Source: DASRFR01 sp035651455
GTDB taxonomy: Bacteria > Acidobacteriota > Terriglobia > Terriglobales > Acidobacteriaceae
Assembly (NCBI GenBank): GCA_035651455.1
Contig: DASRFR010000003.1
Span: 124,001-188,000 of the forward strand
Direction: 5' to 3'
Length of the DNA: 64,000 nt
A program made the translations under genes and the position numbers. The notes under the pieces are model-generated. The model searched no databases. It was not told the origin of the DNA and was given only the letters and a program-made list of their open reading frames with translations. This document shows positions 17,734-26,358 of this stretch, piece by piece (positions within the stretch are counted from its first letter, which is position 1; each line of letters begins with the position of its first letter).

Positions 17734-18188
17734 AACGCCTCGCTCGGATTTGTTCGCTGGCGCGTCCTGAAGAAGGTTTTCGCATGGTCGCCGAACATGC
17801 CCCGCAGGCCGAGGCCTTTGCCGCCCGTGCGATTGAGCGTACACGTCCGCTCTGGACCTGGCTTTACATTTCACGTCGTCGCCTGGCGACCGCTGCAGTG
17901 GTTTCATTGACCGTGTGGCTGTTCCTTCATGTCACCTTCGGCGCCAATGGAATGGTGGTTTACCGGCAGAAGCGGGCTGAGCTACAGTCCCTGCGCCAGG
18001 AAAACGAACAACTGCAGAAGGAGAACGCCCGTTTCTCCGAGCAGATCAAGGCGCTTAAAAGCGACCCCAAAATGATCGAGAAGGAAGCGCGTGAACAGTT
18101 GCACTATGCGCGCCCGGGTGAGGTGGTGTACGTCGCTCCCGCTTTGCCAGCCGCGGCGAAGCCCTCGACTAACTCCGCCCACAAGTAA
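17718..18188 (+). CDS. FtsB/DivIC-like septum formation initiator
   Basis: A 156-aa bitopic membrane protein. It has a cytoplasmic N-terminus (about 1-52), one transmembrane helix (ATAAVVSLTVWLFLHVTF, about 55-73), then a coiled coil (RAELQSLRQENEQLQKENARFSEQIKAL). The FtsB/DivIC-type tail 'IEKEAREQLHYARPGEVVYV' follows. FtsB-type proteins form the FtsQLB divisome subcomplex that controls septal peptidoglycan synthesis. The cytoplasmic extension is longer than in E. coli FtsB. The gene overlaps the phosphohexomutase stop by 16 bp, so translation is probably coupled. Confidence 0.87.
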   Translation: MDLRLERLARICSLARPEEGFRMVAEHAPQAEAFAARAIERTRPLWTWLYISRRRLATAAVVSLTVWLFLHVTFGANGMVVYRQKRAELQSLRQENEQLQKENARFSEQIKALKSDPKMIEKEAREQLHYARPGEVVYVAPALPAAAKPSTNSAHK

Positions 18189-18214
18189 AAACAGATGCCG
18201 CTTTGTGCCGCATT

Positions 18215-18243
18215 TTGACAACCGTCAGATTGGCATGTGGTAT
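18215..18243 (+). promoter_or_regulatory. Candidate sigma-70-type promoter
   Basis: A perfect -35 TTGACA (18215-18220) lies 17 nt from TGGTAT (18238-18243). An alternative -10, TATATT at 18241-18246, would give a 20-nt spacer. It lies just after the ftsB-like stop and about 140 nt upstream of the next small exported protein, which it probably serves. Confidence 0.4.
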
Positions 18244-18389
18244 ATTTCGTCCCGCTCCAATGAGGCTTCCGCCCGTAACCTCCTGGCCGCTACGCACTCT
18301 GTAGTTGTGCCCGTTGCCCGGCTTGGTGGGAGGCCGGATATGAGAAAATCCGCGGCGGCGCGCCGCGTAACAACCAAGGAGACTGCTTC

Positions 18390-18707
18390 ATGAAGAAATT
18401 GCTCTTGCTTTGCTTAGCGCTTTTCGTGCTTCTGACCGTCATCGCGTATGCCGCAGATAGCGAAACTGTGAACGGCTATGTTGCAGATTCGATTTGTGGA
18501 GTGAAGGGCGCTGCTCCCAACCAGGAAGCCTGTACGAAGAAATGCCTGGAAAAGGGCGCCAAGATGGTCGTAGTTACCGACAGCGACAAGAAGGTGTTGA
18601 CTGTGGACAATCCCGACGCGCTCAAGGGCCATGAAGGCCATCACGTCGCCGTGACCGGTCACGTCAGCGGTGACTCCATCCACGTGGAAAGTGCAAAGAT
18701 GCTCTGA
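18390..18707 (+). CDS. Small exported protein (DUF5818-like)
   Basis: A 105-aa exported protein. Residues 1-21 are a signal peptide (MKKLLLLCLALFVLLTVIAYA). The mature part 'VNGYVADSICGVKG......CTKKCLEKGAKMVVV' has three cysteines and looks like a small beta-rich OB-type fold (KVLTVDNPDALKGHEGHHVAVTGHV). It resembles the small secreted DUF5818-type proteins common in Acidobacteriota; the family call is from memory and unverified. AAGGAG lies 8 nt before the ATG. It is a single gene, followed by a short hairpin at 18726-18749. Role unknown. Confidence 0.75.
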   Translation: MKKLLLLCLALFVLLTVIAYAADSETVNGYVADSICGVKGAAPNQEACTKKCLEKGAKMVVVTDSDKKVLTVDNPDALKGHEGHHVAVTGHVSGDSIHVESAKML

Positions 18708-18725
18708 TGTAGTGCTAAGCGCAGC

Positions 18726-18749
18726 GGCTCGTTCGCTTGCGGACGAGCC
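18726..18749. terminator. Hairpin between convergent genes
   Basis: A perfect 7-bp stem, GGCTCGT (18726-18732) and ACGAGCC (18743-18749), with a 10-nt loop. It lies 19 bp after the small exported protein gene and 36 bp before the end of the convergent thiG. There is no T-run, so it may act as a weak or Rho-assisted terminator or only protect the 3' end. Confidence 0.4.
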
Positions 18750-18784
18750 CTGCGAAGCGCGGTCTACCTCAGGGCTGATGGGAC

Positions 18785-19558
18785 CTACCGCACCACACCC
18801 TCTAGGGGTGAACTCGCCGTGGCATACAGTTTTCTGGGCATGCGTCCGGCGAGGCAGGCTTGGCGCCCCGCAACAACTGCGTTCTTCATCGCTTCCGCCA
18901 TTAGCACGGGATCGTGGGCATTCGCGATCCCGGTATTCATAAGGACAGCGTCGGCGCCCAATTCCATTGCAATAGCCGCATCGGAAGCTGTGCCCACTCC
19001 CGCATCGACAATCAGCGGGACACCCGTGATCACTTCCCGCAGAATGCGGATGTTCGCCTGGTTCTGTATGCCGAGACCACTACCGATCGGCGCTCCCAGC
19101 GGCATCACCGCCGCCGCGCCTGCGTCCAGCAAACGCTTGGCGAAGACCACGTCATCCGAGGTGTAGGGCAGGACGGTAAATCCCTCTTTAACCAGTACGC
19201 GTGTGGCGTCGAGCGTGGCTTGCACATCCGGATAGAGCGTCTGCTGATCGCCAATGACCTCCAGCTTCACCCAATCGGAGAGGCCGACCTCCCGCGCCAG
19301 TCGCGCCGCGCGAATGGCCTCGTCGGCCGTGTAGCAGCCAGCGGTATTCGGCAGGAGGAAATACTTCGCTGGATCGATGAAATCCAGCAGCGATTCTTTG
19401 CTGCGGTCCAGGTTCACGCGGCGCACTGCCACGGTCACCATCTCCGCTCCACTGGCCTCGAGTGCGCGCGCCGTCTCCTGGAAAGATTTGTACTTCCCAG
19501 TACCAACGATCAGGCGCGACCGGAAAGCCTTGCCTGCAATCACCAATGAGTCCGTCAT
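18785..19558 (-). CDS. thiG: Thiazole synthase ThiG
   Basis: ThiG builds the thiazole phosphate moiety of thiamine from deoxyxylulose phosphate, dehydroglycine and ThiS thiocarboxylate. The 257-aa protein starts MTDSLVIAGKAFRSRLIVGTGKY, and contains LPNTAGCYTADEAIR and WVKLEVIGD (Schiff-base lysine region). PLGAPIGSGLGIQN, PLIVDAGVGTASDAAIAMELGADAVLMNTGIA complete the family pattern. The in-frame extension to 19597 lacks family residues. No ribosome-binding site is seen, but a TACAAT -10 lies 8 nt before the ATG. No thiS, thiH/thiO or thiC is adjacent in the window, so thiG is isolated here. Confidence 0.94.
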   Translation of the reverse strand: MTDSLVIAGKAFRSRLIVGTGKYKSFQETARALEASGAEMVTVAVRRVNLDRSKESLLDFIDPAKYFLLPNTAGCYTADEAIRAARLAREVGLSDWVKLEVIGDQQTLYPDVQATLDATRVLVKEGFTVLPYTSDDVVFAKRLLDAGAAAVMPLGAPIGSGLGIQNQANIRILREVITGVPLIVDAGVGTASDAAIAMELGADAVLMNTGIANAHDPVLMAEAMKNAVVAGRQACLAGRMPRKLYATASSPLEGVVR

Positions 19559-19711
19559 AGAGATTAATTGTAGTCCTTCAAAAGTCCGGTGTGGCAAGGC
19601 GGCAGTCCCTCCGGAATGCAGAAGCTCCGTGGGAGCAAGACTCCGTCAGTGCGACATGGTGCGGCAGTTCACCGCAAGGTGCGACTACTTTAGTTTTTTT
19701 CATACGGCAAA

Positions 19712-19755
19712 AATTACTACCGTAACTTTCGAGTAATCTCCCCCGAGAATTACTA
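19712..19755 (+). promoter_or_regulatory. Three ATTACT/AGTAAT elements before the hybrid kinase
   Basis: AATTACTA occurs at 19712-19719 and again at 19748-19755, with an inverted AGTAAT at 19732-19737 between them. The inner and right copies form a hairpin (AGTAATCTC-4 nt-GAG-A-ATTACT, 19732-19754). Centre-to-centre spacing of 17-19 nt and the position 36-79 bp upstream of the hybrid kinase start suggest a repeated operator. Confidence 0.4.
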
Positions 19756-19790
19756 TCCAAACAGGCTCTGGCATTCATTGAGGGGGATCG

Positions 19791-22328
19791 ATGGGTGACA
19801 AAATCACCCGGTCGACAAATAAGTCGGAAGTAGCTCGCGCAAAAGTGTTGCGCGAGTCGCTGCATCGCGGCTCCGTCCCCGCGCTCATCGCCAACAGCCC
19901 CGCCTCGACCGAACTGAAGCCCCGACAAGCCGTAGATTGGGCAGACCTTAATACCGAGATGCAGCGAGCCTACCTCGAGCAATTGGTGGAGTGTACCCCC
20001 GAGGCAATCAGTGTTCTCAACGCGCCATACCGGATCATGCGTATCAATTCCGAATTCACGCGTATCTTCGGATACACGGCGGAACAGGCGCTTGGACAGC
20101 CAATTGACTCGCTGATTGTTCCCCCAGACCGTAGCGCTGAAACCCGCTGGATCCATGAGACATTGGCCAAGGGACAAAGAATCACGCTCGATACCAAGCG
20201 CCGCCGCAAAGACGGATCGCTGGTCGATGTCAGCATATCCGCCGCTCCAGTCGTGGTGAATGGGGTACAACTCGCCGTCTATATTCTTTACCGCGACATC
20301 ACCGAGCAGAAACGAACCGAGGCCCTCAGCTCCGCGTTGTACCGCATTGCCGAGCGCACCCACAGCGCCGAAGACTTGCAGCAGTTCTACGCCGCGCTGC
20401 ACAACATTGTGGGCGAGCTGATGTACGCGCGAAACTTGTACATCGCGCTTCATGATCCCGTCGCCCAGATGCTCAGCTTTCCCTACTTTGTGGATGAACA
20501 GGACGCGACGCCGCTGCCGCGAAAACTGGCACGTGGTCTTACGGAATACGTGATTCGGCGCGGTGAGCCATTACTGGCCAATCCCAAGGTATTCGAAGAA
20601 CTGGTGGCGCAGGGGGAAGTGGAACTGATCGGGGCTCCATCGCTCGACTGGCTGGGCGTGCCGCTGAAGGCGGGGAATCAATGTTTCGGCGCGCTGGTGG
20701 TGCAGAGTTACCTGGGAAATATCCGCTTTGGAGATCGGGACAAGGAAATCCTGACCTTCGTTTCCCAGCAGCTGGCGAGCGCGATCGAGCACAAACGTCA
20801 TGAAGAGGCGCTGCGTCGCTCCGAGGCCCGTTACCGTTCTCTGTTTCAGAGTGCCGTCTACGGGATCTATCGGTCCAGCATGGACGGCCGGTTTTTGGAT
20901 GTGAATCCGGCGCTGGTTTCGATGCTCGGATATCCAGGGGCAGAGCAGGTTTTGGCACTGAATCCGAAGCAGGATGTGTTCCTCCAACCGGAAGAGCACA
21001 CCCGCCTGATGCAGGAGTTTCGCCACTGCGGCCGGCTGGATGGGATCGAAGTGAAATGGAAGCGCCAGGACGGCGGCCCCATCACTGTACGACTCAGCGG
21101 GCGCGTGGTCAGCACCGTGGAAGAACCGGAAGAGGTTCTGGAGATCATTGCGGAGGACGTGACCGAGCGCCGCGCTCTGGAAGATCAATTCCGCCAGGCG
21201 CAAAAAATGGAAGCGGTGGGCAGGCTGGCGGGAGGAGTTGCGCACGACTTCAATAATCTTCTGCTCGTGATCAGCGGCTACACCGAGGTGATCCTCGACA
21301 ATCTGACGCCGGGATCCGTTCTGCACCAGAAAGCCTTGGCAGTGCAGCAAGCGGCCGATCGCGCCACCACCTTGACGAGACAGTTGCTGGCGTTCAGCCG
21401 CAAGCAACTGTTGGAGCTCAAAGTGGTGGATGTGAATGCCATCATTTCCGACATCGAGCGCCTGCTGCGGCCTTTACTGGGCGAAAACATCGAACTCACC
21501 GCCAAGCTTGCTCCCGATCTCGGCAACACCCGCGCCGATGCCGGACAACTCGAACAGGTCCTCATGAACCTGGTGGTCAACGCCAAAGATGCGATGCCCT
21601 CGGGAGGAAAGCTTGCCATCCAGACGGCGAACGTCGCGTTGGATGATTCCTATCGCCGCGAGCACACGTTTATCCGGCCCGGACCATACGTCATGCTCTC
21701 GGTCAGCGACACCGGTCAGGGCATGAGCAAGGAAATCCAATCGCAGATTTTCGAACCCTTTTTCACCACCAAGGAGAAGGGCAAGGGTACTGGGCTTGGT
21801 CTGTCCACCGTGTACGGCATTGTCAAGCAAAGCGGCGGATACATATTCGTAGAGAGCGAACCATGCCGTGGCACGACCTTCCGCATTTATTTACCCCGAG
21901 TGGAGGATGCCGCCGATGCTGCTGTCGGCGCCAAGACTGCGCCGGAGAGCATAGGAGGGTCCGAAACCATCCTGCTGGTCGAGGATGAAGAATCGGTGCG
22001 GCAGTTGGTGCGCGAGACTCTGCAGTCCAAGGGCTACAACGTGATGGAGGCGGAAAACGGCGAGCGCGCCTTAAGAATTGCAGAAGCGCACAAGGCCCCG
22101 ATTGACGCCGTCATTACGGATGTCGTGATGCCCGGCATGAGCGGGCGGGATCTGGCCCAGCGTCTTCTCACGACGCGGCCCGATATCAAGATCCTGTATC
22201 TTTCCGGTTACACGGAAGACGCTATCATCCACCAGGACGTGCTCGAGCCCGGGACCGCGTTCCTGCAGAAGCCGTTCACGCTGCAGACTCTCACGAAAAA
22301 AGTACGCGAAGTTCTTCGCGAGCAATAA
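19791..22328 (+). CDS. Hybrid sensor histidine kinase (PAS-GAF-PAS-HisKA-HATPase-REC)
   Basis: An 845-aa soluble hybrid kinase with no transmembrane segment. Order: a variable N-terminus, PAS (about 60-175), GAF (about 185-335), PAS (about 345-465), then HisKA with His485 in GGVAHDFNNLLL. The HATPase domain follows, with NLVVNAKDAM, DTGQGM and GTGLGLSTVYGI. A C-terminal receiver domain has Asp777 in AVITDVVMPG. The presence of PAS and GAF sensors without a membrane anchor suggests a cytoplasmic ligand or redox signal. No dedicated response regulator is adjacent; the fused receiver may be the output or a phosphorelay stage. AGGGGG lies upstream of the ATG. Confidence 0.93.
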   Translation: MGDKITRSTNKSEVARAKVLRESLHRGSVPALIANSPASTELKPRQAVDWADLNTEMQRAYLEQLVECTPEAISVLNAPYRIMRINSEFTRIFGYTAEQALGQPIDSLIVPPDRSAETRWIHETLAKGQRITLDTKRRRKDGSLVDVSISAAPVVVNGVQLAVYILYRDITEQKRTEALSSALYRIAERTHSAEDLQQFYAALHNIVGELMYARNLYIALHDPVAQMLSFPYFVDEQDATPLPRKLARGLTEYVIRRGEPLLANPKVFEELVAQGEVELIGAPSLDWLGVPLKAGNQCFGALVVQSYLGNIRFGDRDKEILTFVSQQLASAIEHKRHEEALRRSEARYRSLFQSAVYGIYRSSMDGRFLDVNPALVSMLGYPGAEQVLALNPKQDVFLQPEEHTRLMQEFRHCGRLDGIEVKWKRQDGGPITVRLSGRVVSTVEEPEEVLEIIAEDVTERRALEDQFRQAQKMEAVGRLAGGVAHDFNNLLLVISGYTEVILDNLTPGSVLHQKALAVQQAADRATTLTRQLLAFSRKQLLELKVVDVNAIISDIERLLRPLLGENIELTAKLAPDLGNTRADAGQLEQVLMNLVVNAKDAMPSGGKLAIQTANVALDDSYRREHTFIRPGPYVMLSVSDTGQGMSKEIQSQIFEPFFTTKEKGKGTGLGLSTVYGIVKQSGGYIFVESEPCRGTTFRIYLPRVEDAADAAVGAKTAPESIGGSETILLVEDEESVRQLVRETLQSKGYNVMEAENGERALRIAEAHKAPIDAVITDVVMPGMSGRDLAQRLLTTRPDIKILYLSGYTEDAIIHQDVLEPGTAFLQKPFTLQTLTKKVREVLREQ

Positions 22329-22735
22329 GACTCATTTTCGTTCGCAGCCAATGATCCTTCGGCAATGCCGAACGTGCATGCAGTTCGTCCTCGGAACTGC
22401 GCACCCGATCGGTAAGCGGTCCACATGAACGCGCCGAATACGGCGACCATGAGGATGTTTAAAAGCGCTGACACCACGGCGACCCAGAACCTGGTGGGGT
22501 GCAGGCGATCCGCAGAGCGGAGCAGCAACACGATCCCAAGCACTTCCACGCCGGCCGTGATGCTCAGGGCAATGGTGAAGTGCATGGGAACGTATCCGAG
22601 CGGTGCTTCCGGATGCGCTGCCCTTTCCTGGAACACGATCGAGAATGCGTGACTGAGGCCCAGCATCATGTGAGCAAAGGCTACCCACGCGAATACCATG
22701 CCGCCAACAAACTGTTTCTTTCTTCTGTCGGTCAT
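22208..22735 (-). CDS. Small polytopic membrane protein, unknown function
   Basis: A 175-aa frame whose first 110 residues look genuine: four hydrophobic helices (about 8-32, 48-70, 80-105 and neighbouring loops) and a good GGGAGGA ribosome-binding site before the ATG. The last 40 or so residues (from about GSLAANENES onward) are low in hydrophobicity and are encoded antisense to the 3' end of the hybrid kinase gene: a 121-bp convergent overlap. Either the protein really has this tail or the natural stop has been lost by a small indel. No family recognised. Confidence 0.6.
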   Translation of the reverse strand: MTDRRKKQFVGGMVFAWVAFAHMMLGLSHAFSIVFQERAAHPEAPLGYVPMHFTIALSITAGVEVLGIVLLLRSADRLHPTRFWVAVVSALLNILMVAVFGAFMWTAYRSGAQFRGRTACTFGIAEGSLAANENESYCSRRTSRTFFVRVCSVNGFCRNAVPGSSTSWWMIASSV

Positions 22736-22846
22736 CGTTCCTCCCGGCTGCAGGCGCGTCTCAGGGCAGGCGTGCCGCCATGCGAATCCGCTCGCGTGTT
22801 ATGATCCAAAGTCATCCATTGACTCAACTCCACACTGGGGAAGGCC

Positions 22847-23122
22847 GTGAGACTGAGCCGGGATAAGGTCAATAAGCTGGCGCACGTAGTTACCGACGCG
22901 CTGGCCGACATGGACCAGGTTGATTTCGTCGAAGATCGCAATACGGTGCGACTGGAAGTCCGCAAAATCCTGGAAGAACTTCTAACCCAAGAAGCCAGGA
23001 TCGACGCTGCCGCCCGGCAGAAGATCGAAAGCCAGAAGCGCACCATTCTTGAAGGCAGCCAGGAATGGGACATTCTGTATCGCAAGTATTACAACGACGA
23101 AGTCAAGAAGCTCGGCATTTAG
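22847..23122 (+). CDS. DUF507 family protein
   Basis: A 91-aa protein matching the DUF507 family pattern: MRLSRDKVNKLAHVVTDAL, then helical acidic/basic segments and a C-terminal QEWDILYRKYYNDEVKKLGI. It is predicted all-helical, cytoplasmic, and of unknown biochemical role. The start is GTG; there is an AAGG four to five nt upstream. It is divergent from the membrane protein gene ending at 22735, with about 110 bp for both promoters. Convergent sppA ends 44 bp downstream. Confidence 0.88.
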   Translation: MRLSRDKVNKLAHVVTDALADMDQVDFVEDRNTVRLEVRKILEELLTQEARIDAAARQKIESQKRTILEGSQEWDILYRKYYNDEVKKLGI

Positions 23123-23166
23123 CCTTGCTCCTTGGGACCTAGGATCCCGCGTCCTGCGCGCAGCGC

Positions 23167-24945
23167 TCACCTTCCCGGCATAAGAATTCTCATCCGGAGC
23201 ACGTCATCGCCACGGTCCGGGTGCTCCAGGTCGAGCGCCCCGAGATCATTCAGCTTGCGCGCCACCGGCTGGATCGCCCGCAACATCTCGATGGTCGCTC
23301 CCTCGGTGCCTTCTTTATCGCTGCTATCCGGACCCTCTCTGCGCAGCAACGACTCCAGAGTGCTTTTTTTGTGGGGGAATACCACGAGCTTGATATCGTC
23401 GGACTCCGGAATCCCGGCCGCCTTCTTCACCAGTTGAAGCGCCGTGTCATAGCCGCCTAATTCGTCGATGAGGCCCAGGTTCTTGGCGTCTTCACCCGAC
23501 CAGATGCGTCCCTTGGCTACCTGCAGCAGCTTGTCTTTGGGCATGTTGCGGCCTTCGGCGGCTTTGCTGGTGAAGTCGTTGTAAACCCGGTCCAGCCATG
23601 CCTGGAATCGTTGCCACTCCGCCGGCGTGTAATCGTGTGTGCCGGTCCACATGGTCGCGTTGGCGCCGTCGTGCACCTCGTCCCAAGTCAGGCCAAGCTT
23701 GTCCCAGAGCCCGGAGGTCAGAAACTTGCCGCTGAGCACGCCGATTGACGCGGTGATAGTTCCCGGCTGGGCGACGATTTTATCCGCCGCCATGGCCACG
23801 AAGTATCCGCCCGAGCCGGCAAGATTCCCCATGGAGACAATCACCGGCTTACCGGCTTTGCGAGCGCGCACAACCTCGCGCCAAACCATGTCGGAACCAA
23901 CGTAGGATCCACCCGGACTATCCACTCGGAAAAGGATCGCCTTGACTGACTTGTCTTCCGCAGCGGCGCGAATGGCAGCCGCGACTGTGTCCGTGCCCAT
24001 CACCAGTTGCCCCATCACGGGGTCGAAGCCGCCCTTCCCGCGGGCTACCTCCCCGACACCGAACACCAGCGCTACTTCCTTGCCGCTGTCGTGGGGACGT
24101 CCTGCGCGATCCAGGTATTTGTCCAGGTACAGCAGTTCGGCATCGCCGCCGCGCTTTTTCGCCTGGTCATAAACCTCGTCGCGATATGCGAGACCGTCGA
24201 TCAGCTTCGCATCCTGCGCCTCCTTGCCAAGGTAAGGACCGCGGTCAACCAGCGACTGGAACTGATCCGGGGGGATCTGGCGCGCCTGGCAGATTCCATC
24301 CTTCATTTGGGAAAACCACGAGGTAATAATGGCCTGATTTTCTTCGCGTTCCGCTGGTGTGTAGGACGTCTCGGTGAACAGGTTGAGCGCCGACTTGTAT
24401 TCATAGCGGTGATCGCCGTGGAACGGCATGCCGAGTTTCGCCAGAGTGCCCTTGACGAATGGGCTTTCCAGCATCAGTCCAGTGAGCCCAACGTCGCCCG
24501 AGGGCTGGAGAAAAATCTGCTCGAATGCGGTGGCCAGATAATATCCGCCGTTGCCGGGCCCGAACTCGCCGAAGGTTTCGGAGAAGGCGATGGCAAATTT
24601 CTTTTTTGAGCGGAAGCGCTGCACCGCCTCCCGAATCTCCTGTGCCTGGGCCATGCCCATGCCGCCGGCCCCGATTTTGGCGACCATGCCTACCACGCGA
24701 TCATCATTGGCGCCCCGATCGATGGCGTCGATGGTGTCGCGCAGACTGTTGGTGTCCGCCAACATCACCTTTGCGGTAGGACTGTCAGGAATATCCTCGA
24801 CCAGCGGCCGCTCGAAATCCGCTTCCAGAATGGTCTTCGAGGGCACGTGCCCCTTGTGACCGAAAACGATGAAGGCGGTGACCACGATGCTGACCAGGTA
24901 TAAGACTCCGAGAAAGACGAACAGGCGGACGAGAGATCTTTTCAT
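23167..24945 (-). CDS. sppA: Signal peptide peptidase SppA, 67-kDa type
   Basis: A 592-aa inner-membrane Ser/Lys protease that degrades cleaved signal peptides. An N-terminal anchor (about 7-29) is followed by two tandem S49 domains. The nucleophile is Ser378 in GNLAGSGGYFVA of the C-terminal half. The likely general base is Lys165 in ESPFVKGTLAKLG of the N-terminal half, as in the E. coli 67-kDa enzyme, where the dyad is split between halves. GRIWSGEDAKNLGLIDELGG is the typical late motif. GGAG precedes the ATG. It is divergent from queG. Confidence 0.93.
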   Translation of the reverse strand: MKRSLVRLFVFLGVLYLVSIVVTAFIVFGHKGHVPSKTILEADFERPLVEDIPDSPTAKVMLADTNSLRDTIDAIDRGANDDRVVGMVAKIGAGGMGMAQAQEIREAVQRFRSKKKFAIAFSETFGEFGPGNGGYYLATAFEQIFLQPSGDVGLTGLMLESPFVKGTLAKLGMPFHGDHRYEYKSALNLFTETSYTPAEREENQAIITSWFSQMKDGICQARQIPPDQFQSLVDRGPYLGKEAQDAKLIDGLAYRDEVYDQAKKRGGDAELLYLDKYLDRAGRPHDSGKEVALVFGVGEVARGKGGFDPVMGQLVMGTDTVAAAIRAAAEDKSVKAILFRVDSPGGSYVGSDMVWREVVRARKAGKPVIVSMGNLAGSGGYFVAMAADKIVAQPGTITASIGVLSGKFLTSGLWDKLGLTWDEVHDGANATMWTGTHDYTPAEWQRFQAWLDRVYNDFTSKAAEGRNMPKDKLLQVAKGRIWSGEDAKNLGLIDELGGYDTALQLVKKAAGIPESDDIKLVVFPHKKSTLESLLRREGPDSSDKEGTEGATIEMLRAIQPVARKLNDLGALDLEHPDRGDDVLRMRILMPGR

Positions 24946-25041
24946 TGCGATTCTCCAGACAATGTCGAACCCAAGAGTCTAACAAGCAGTGAGCCCCCGC
25001 ACCTACTCCGATCATCGTGGTTCAAGCGGGGCAGCAGGAAC

Positions 25042-25071
25042 GTGACAGCACGGCGGCATGGCCGGGATAAT
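25042..25071 (+). promoter_or_regulatory. Candidate queG promoter
   Basis: GTGACA (25042-25047), an 18-nt spacer, and GATAAT (25066-25071): five of six consensus matches in each hexamer. The start codon is only 12 nt after the -10, so the leader would be about 6 nt or absent. Confidence 0.5.
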
Positions 25072-25083
25072 AGACCTAGCGTC

Positions 25084-26277
25084 ATGCAGAAACGTGAGAT
25101 CAGTGACTGGTTGAAGAATGTGGCGCGGGAAGCGGGATTCGACGCGGCCGGTATCGCGCCCGTCAGCGACTTCGCCGAACTCGCTTACTTTCCCGAGTGG
25201 ATTGCCGCCGGCCATGCAGGGGAGATGAGATACCTTGAGGCACGGGACGATTCGGGCCAACTGAAGCGATCATCGCTCCGCAGAACCGCGCCGTGGGCAA
25301 GAAGCGTGATTGTTTGCGCGATCAACTACAACACCGCTCAGCCGTATTCGACCGAAGTCCACACTCCCGAGTGCGGCTGGATTTCGCGTTACGCGTGGAG
25401 TCAGCAGGATTATCACGAGACTGTGCTCTCGCGGTTGCGAATTGTGGAGAACAAGCTGAGTACGGCGTTGCGGATACCGAAGTCATCCGCTGGTTCAGCA
25501 GAGAGCATTCGTGGCAACGTCACGGAAAGCGATGGACAGGCAAATGAACTTGTAACCCGCTGCTACGTGGACACGGGACCACTGGTGGAGCGGGTGTATG
25601 CGAAATATGCGGGCGTGGGCTGGATAGGCAAGAATACCTGCATTCTCAACCAGCGGCTGGGGTCGTGGTTGTTCCTGGGTGTAATCCTTACCTCGCTTGA
25701 ACTCCCGCCCGACCTGCCCGAGCCGGATCGTTGCGGCACGTGCACGCGCTGCATCGACGCTTGTCCCACGGACGCGTTGATCGCGCCTTACCAGCTTGAT
25801 TCAAACCGGTGTATCTCGTATCTCACCATCGAGAAGCGGGGCGAGGTTCCCGAAGAACTGAGAGCGGGCATGGGCCGCCAAGTGTTCGGGTGCGACATCT
25901 GCCAGGACGTTTGTCCGTGGAACCGCAAGGCTCCGGTTACGCACGAGCCGATGTTCCAGCCGCGCCCGGGGGTGGTGAACCCTGCGCTCGACTGGCTGGC
26001 CGAGATGACCGCGGAAGAATTCCGCATCCAGTTCCGGGGGTCTCCCATAAAACGGGCGAAGCTGAGCGGCATGCGACGGAATGCCGTGATCGCGATGGGC
26101 AACAGCGGCAATTCTAAATTTGTGCCATCCCTCGAGAGACTGGCCCGGGGCGACGATTTGGTGCTGGCCGAGTCGGCGCGCTGCGCCCTGAGGCGAATCG
26201 TCAGTCGCCAGCAAAATGCAGGCGATCAGAAGGACGACAGGGAAGCCTCATCGCTTAGCATGCAGACGATTCGGTGA
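25084..26277 (+). CDS. queG: Epoxyqueuosine reductase QueG
   Basis: QueG is a cobalamin- and 4Fe-4S-dependent enzyme that reduces epoxyqueuosine to queuosine in tRNA. The 397-aa protein has the DUF1730-type N-terminal domain and the conserved AGVGWIGKNT. Two ferredoxin-type clusters follow: CGTCTRCIDACPTDAL and CDICQDVCPWN. A C-terminal HEAT-like segment covers about 330-380. A roughly 25-residue, low-complexity insertion (around SSAGSAESIRGN) precedes the VDTGPLVER segment, unlike most homologues. The start at the ATG 25084 is chosen because the promoter-like elements lie immediately upstream; the longer GTG frame from 25042 would overlap them. Confidence 0.93.
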   Translation: MQKREISDWLKNVAREAGFDAAGIAPVSDFAELAYFPEWIAAGHAGEMRYLEARDDSGQLKRSSLRRTAPWARSVIVCAINYNTAQPYSTEVHTPECGWISRYAWSQQDYHETVLSRLRIVENKLSTALRIPKSSAGSAESIRGNVTESDGQANELVTRCYVDTGPLVERVYAKYAGVGWIGKNTCILNQRLGSWLFLGVILTSLELPPDLPEPDRCGTCTRCIDACPTDALIAPYQLDSNRCISYLTIEKRGEVPEELRAGMGRQVFGCDICQDVCPWNRKAPVTHEPMFQPRPGVVNPALDWLAEMTAEEFRIQFRGSPIKRAKLSGMRRNAVIAMGNSGNSKFVPSLERLARGDDLVLAESARCALRRIVSRQQNAGDQKDDREASSLSMQTIR

Positions 26278-26358
26278 TCTGGATCCGGAAGTTTTGTTCT
26301 GCGCGGATCGGCAAGGAGTTTGAGGTCCTAATTCGAGCGATATTTCCGCGAAAATAAA

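Noticed and set aside
19578..20453. 291-aa minus-strand frame opposite the hybrid kinase start
   Set aside because: Antisense to PAS/GAF coding sequence and without recognisable family features.
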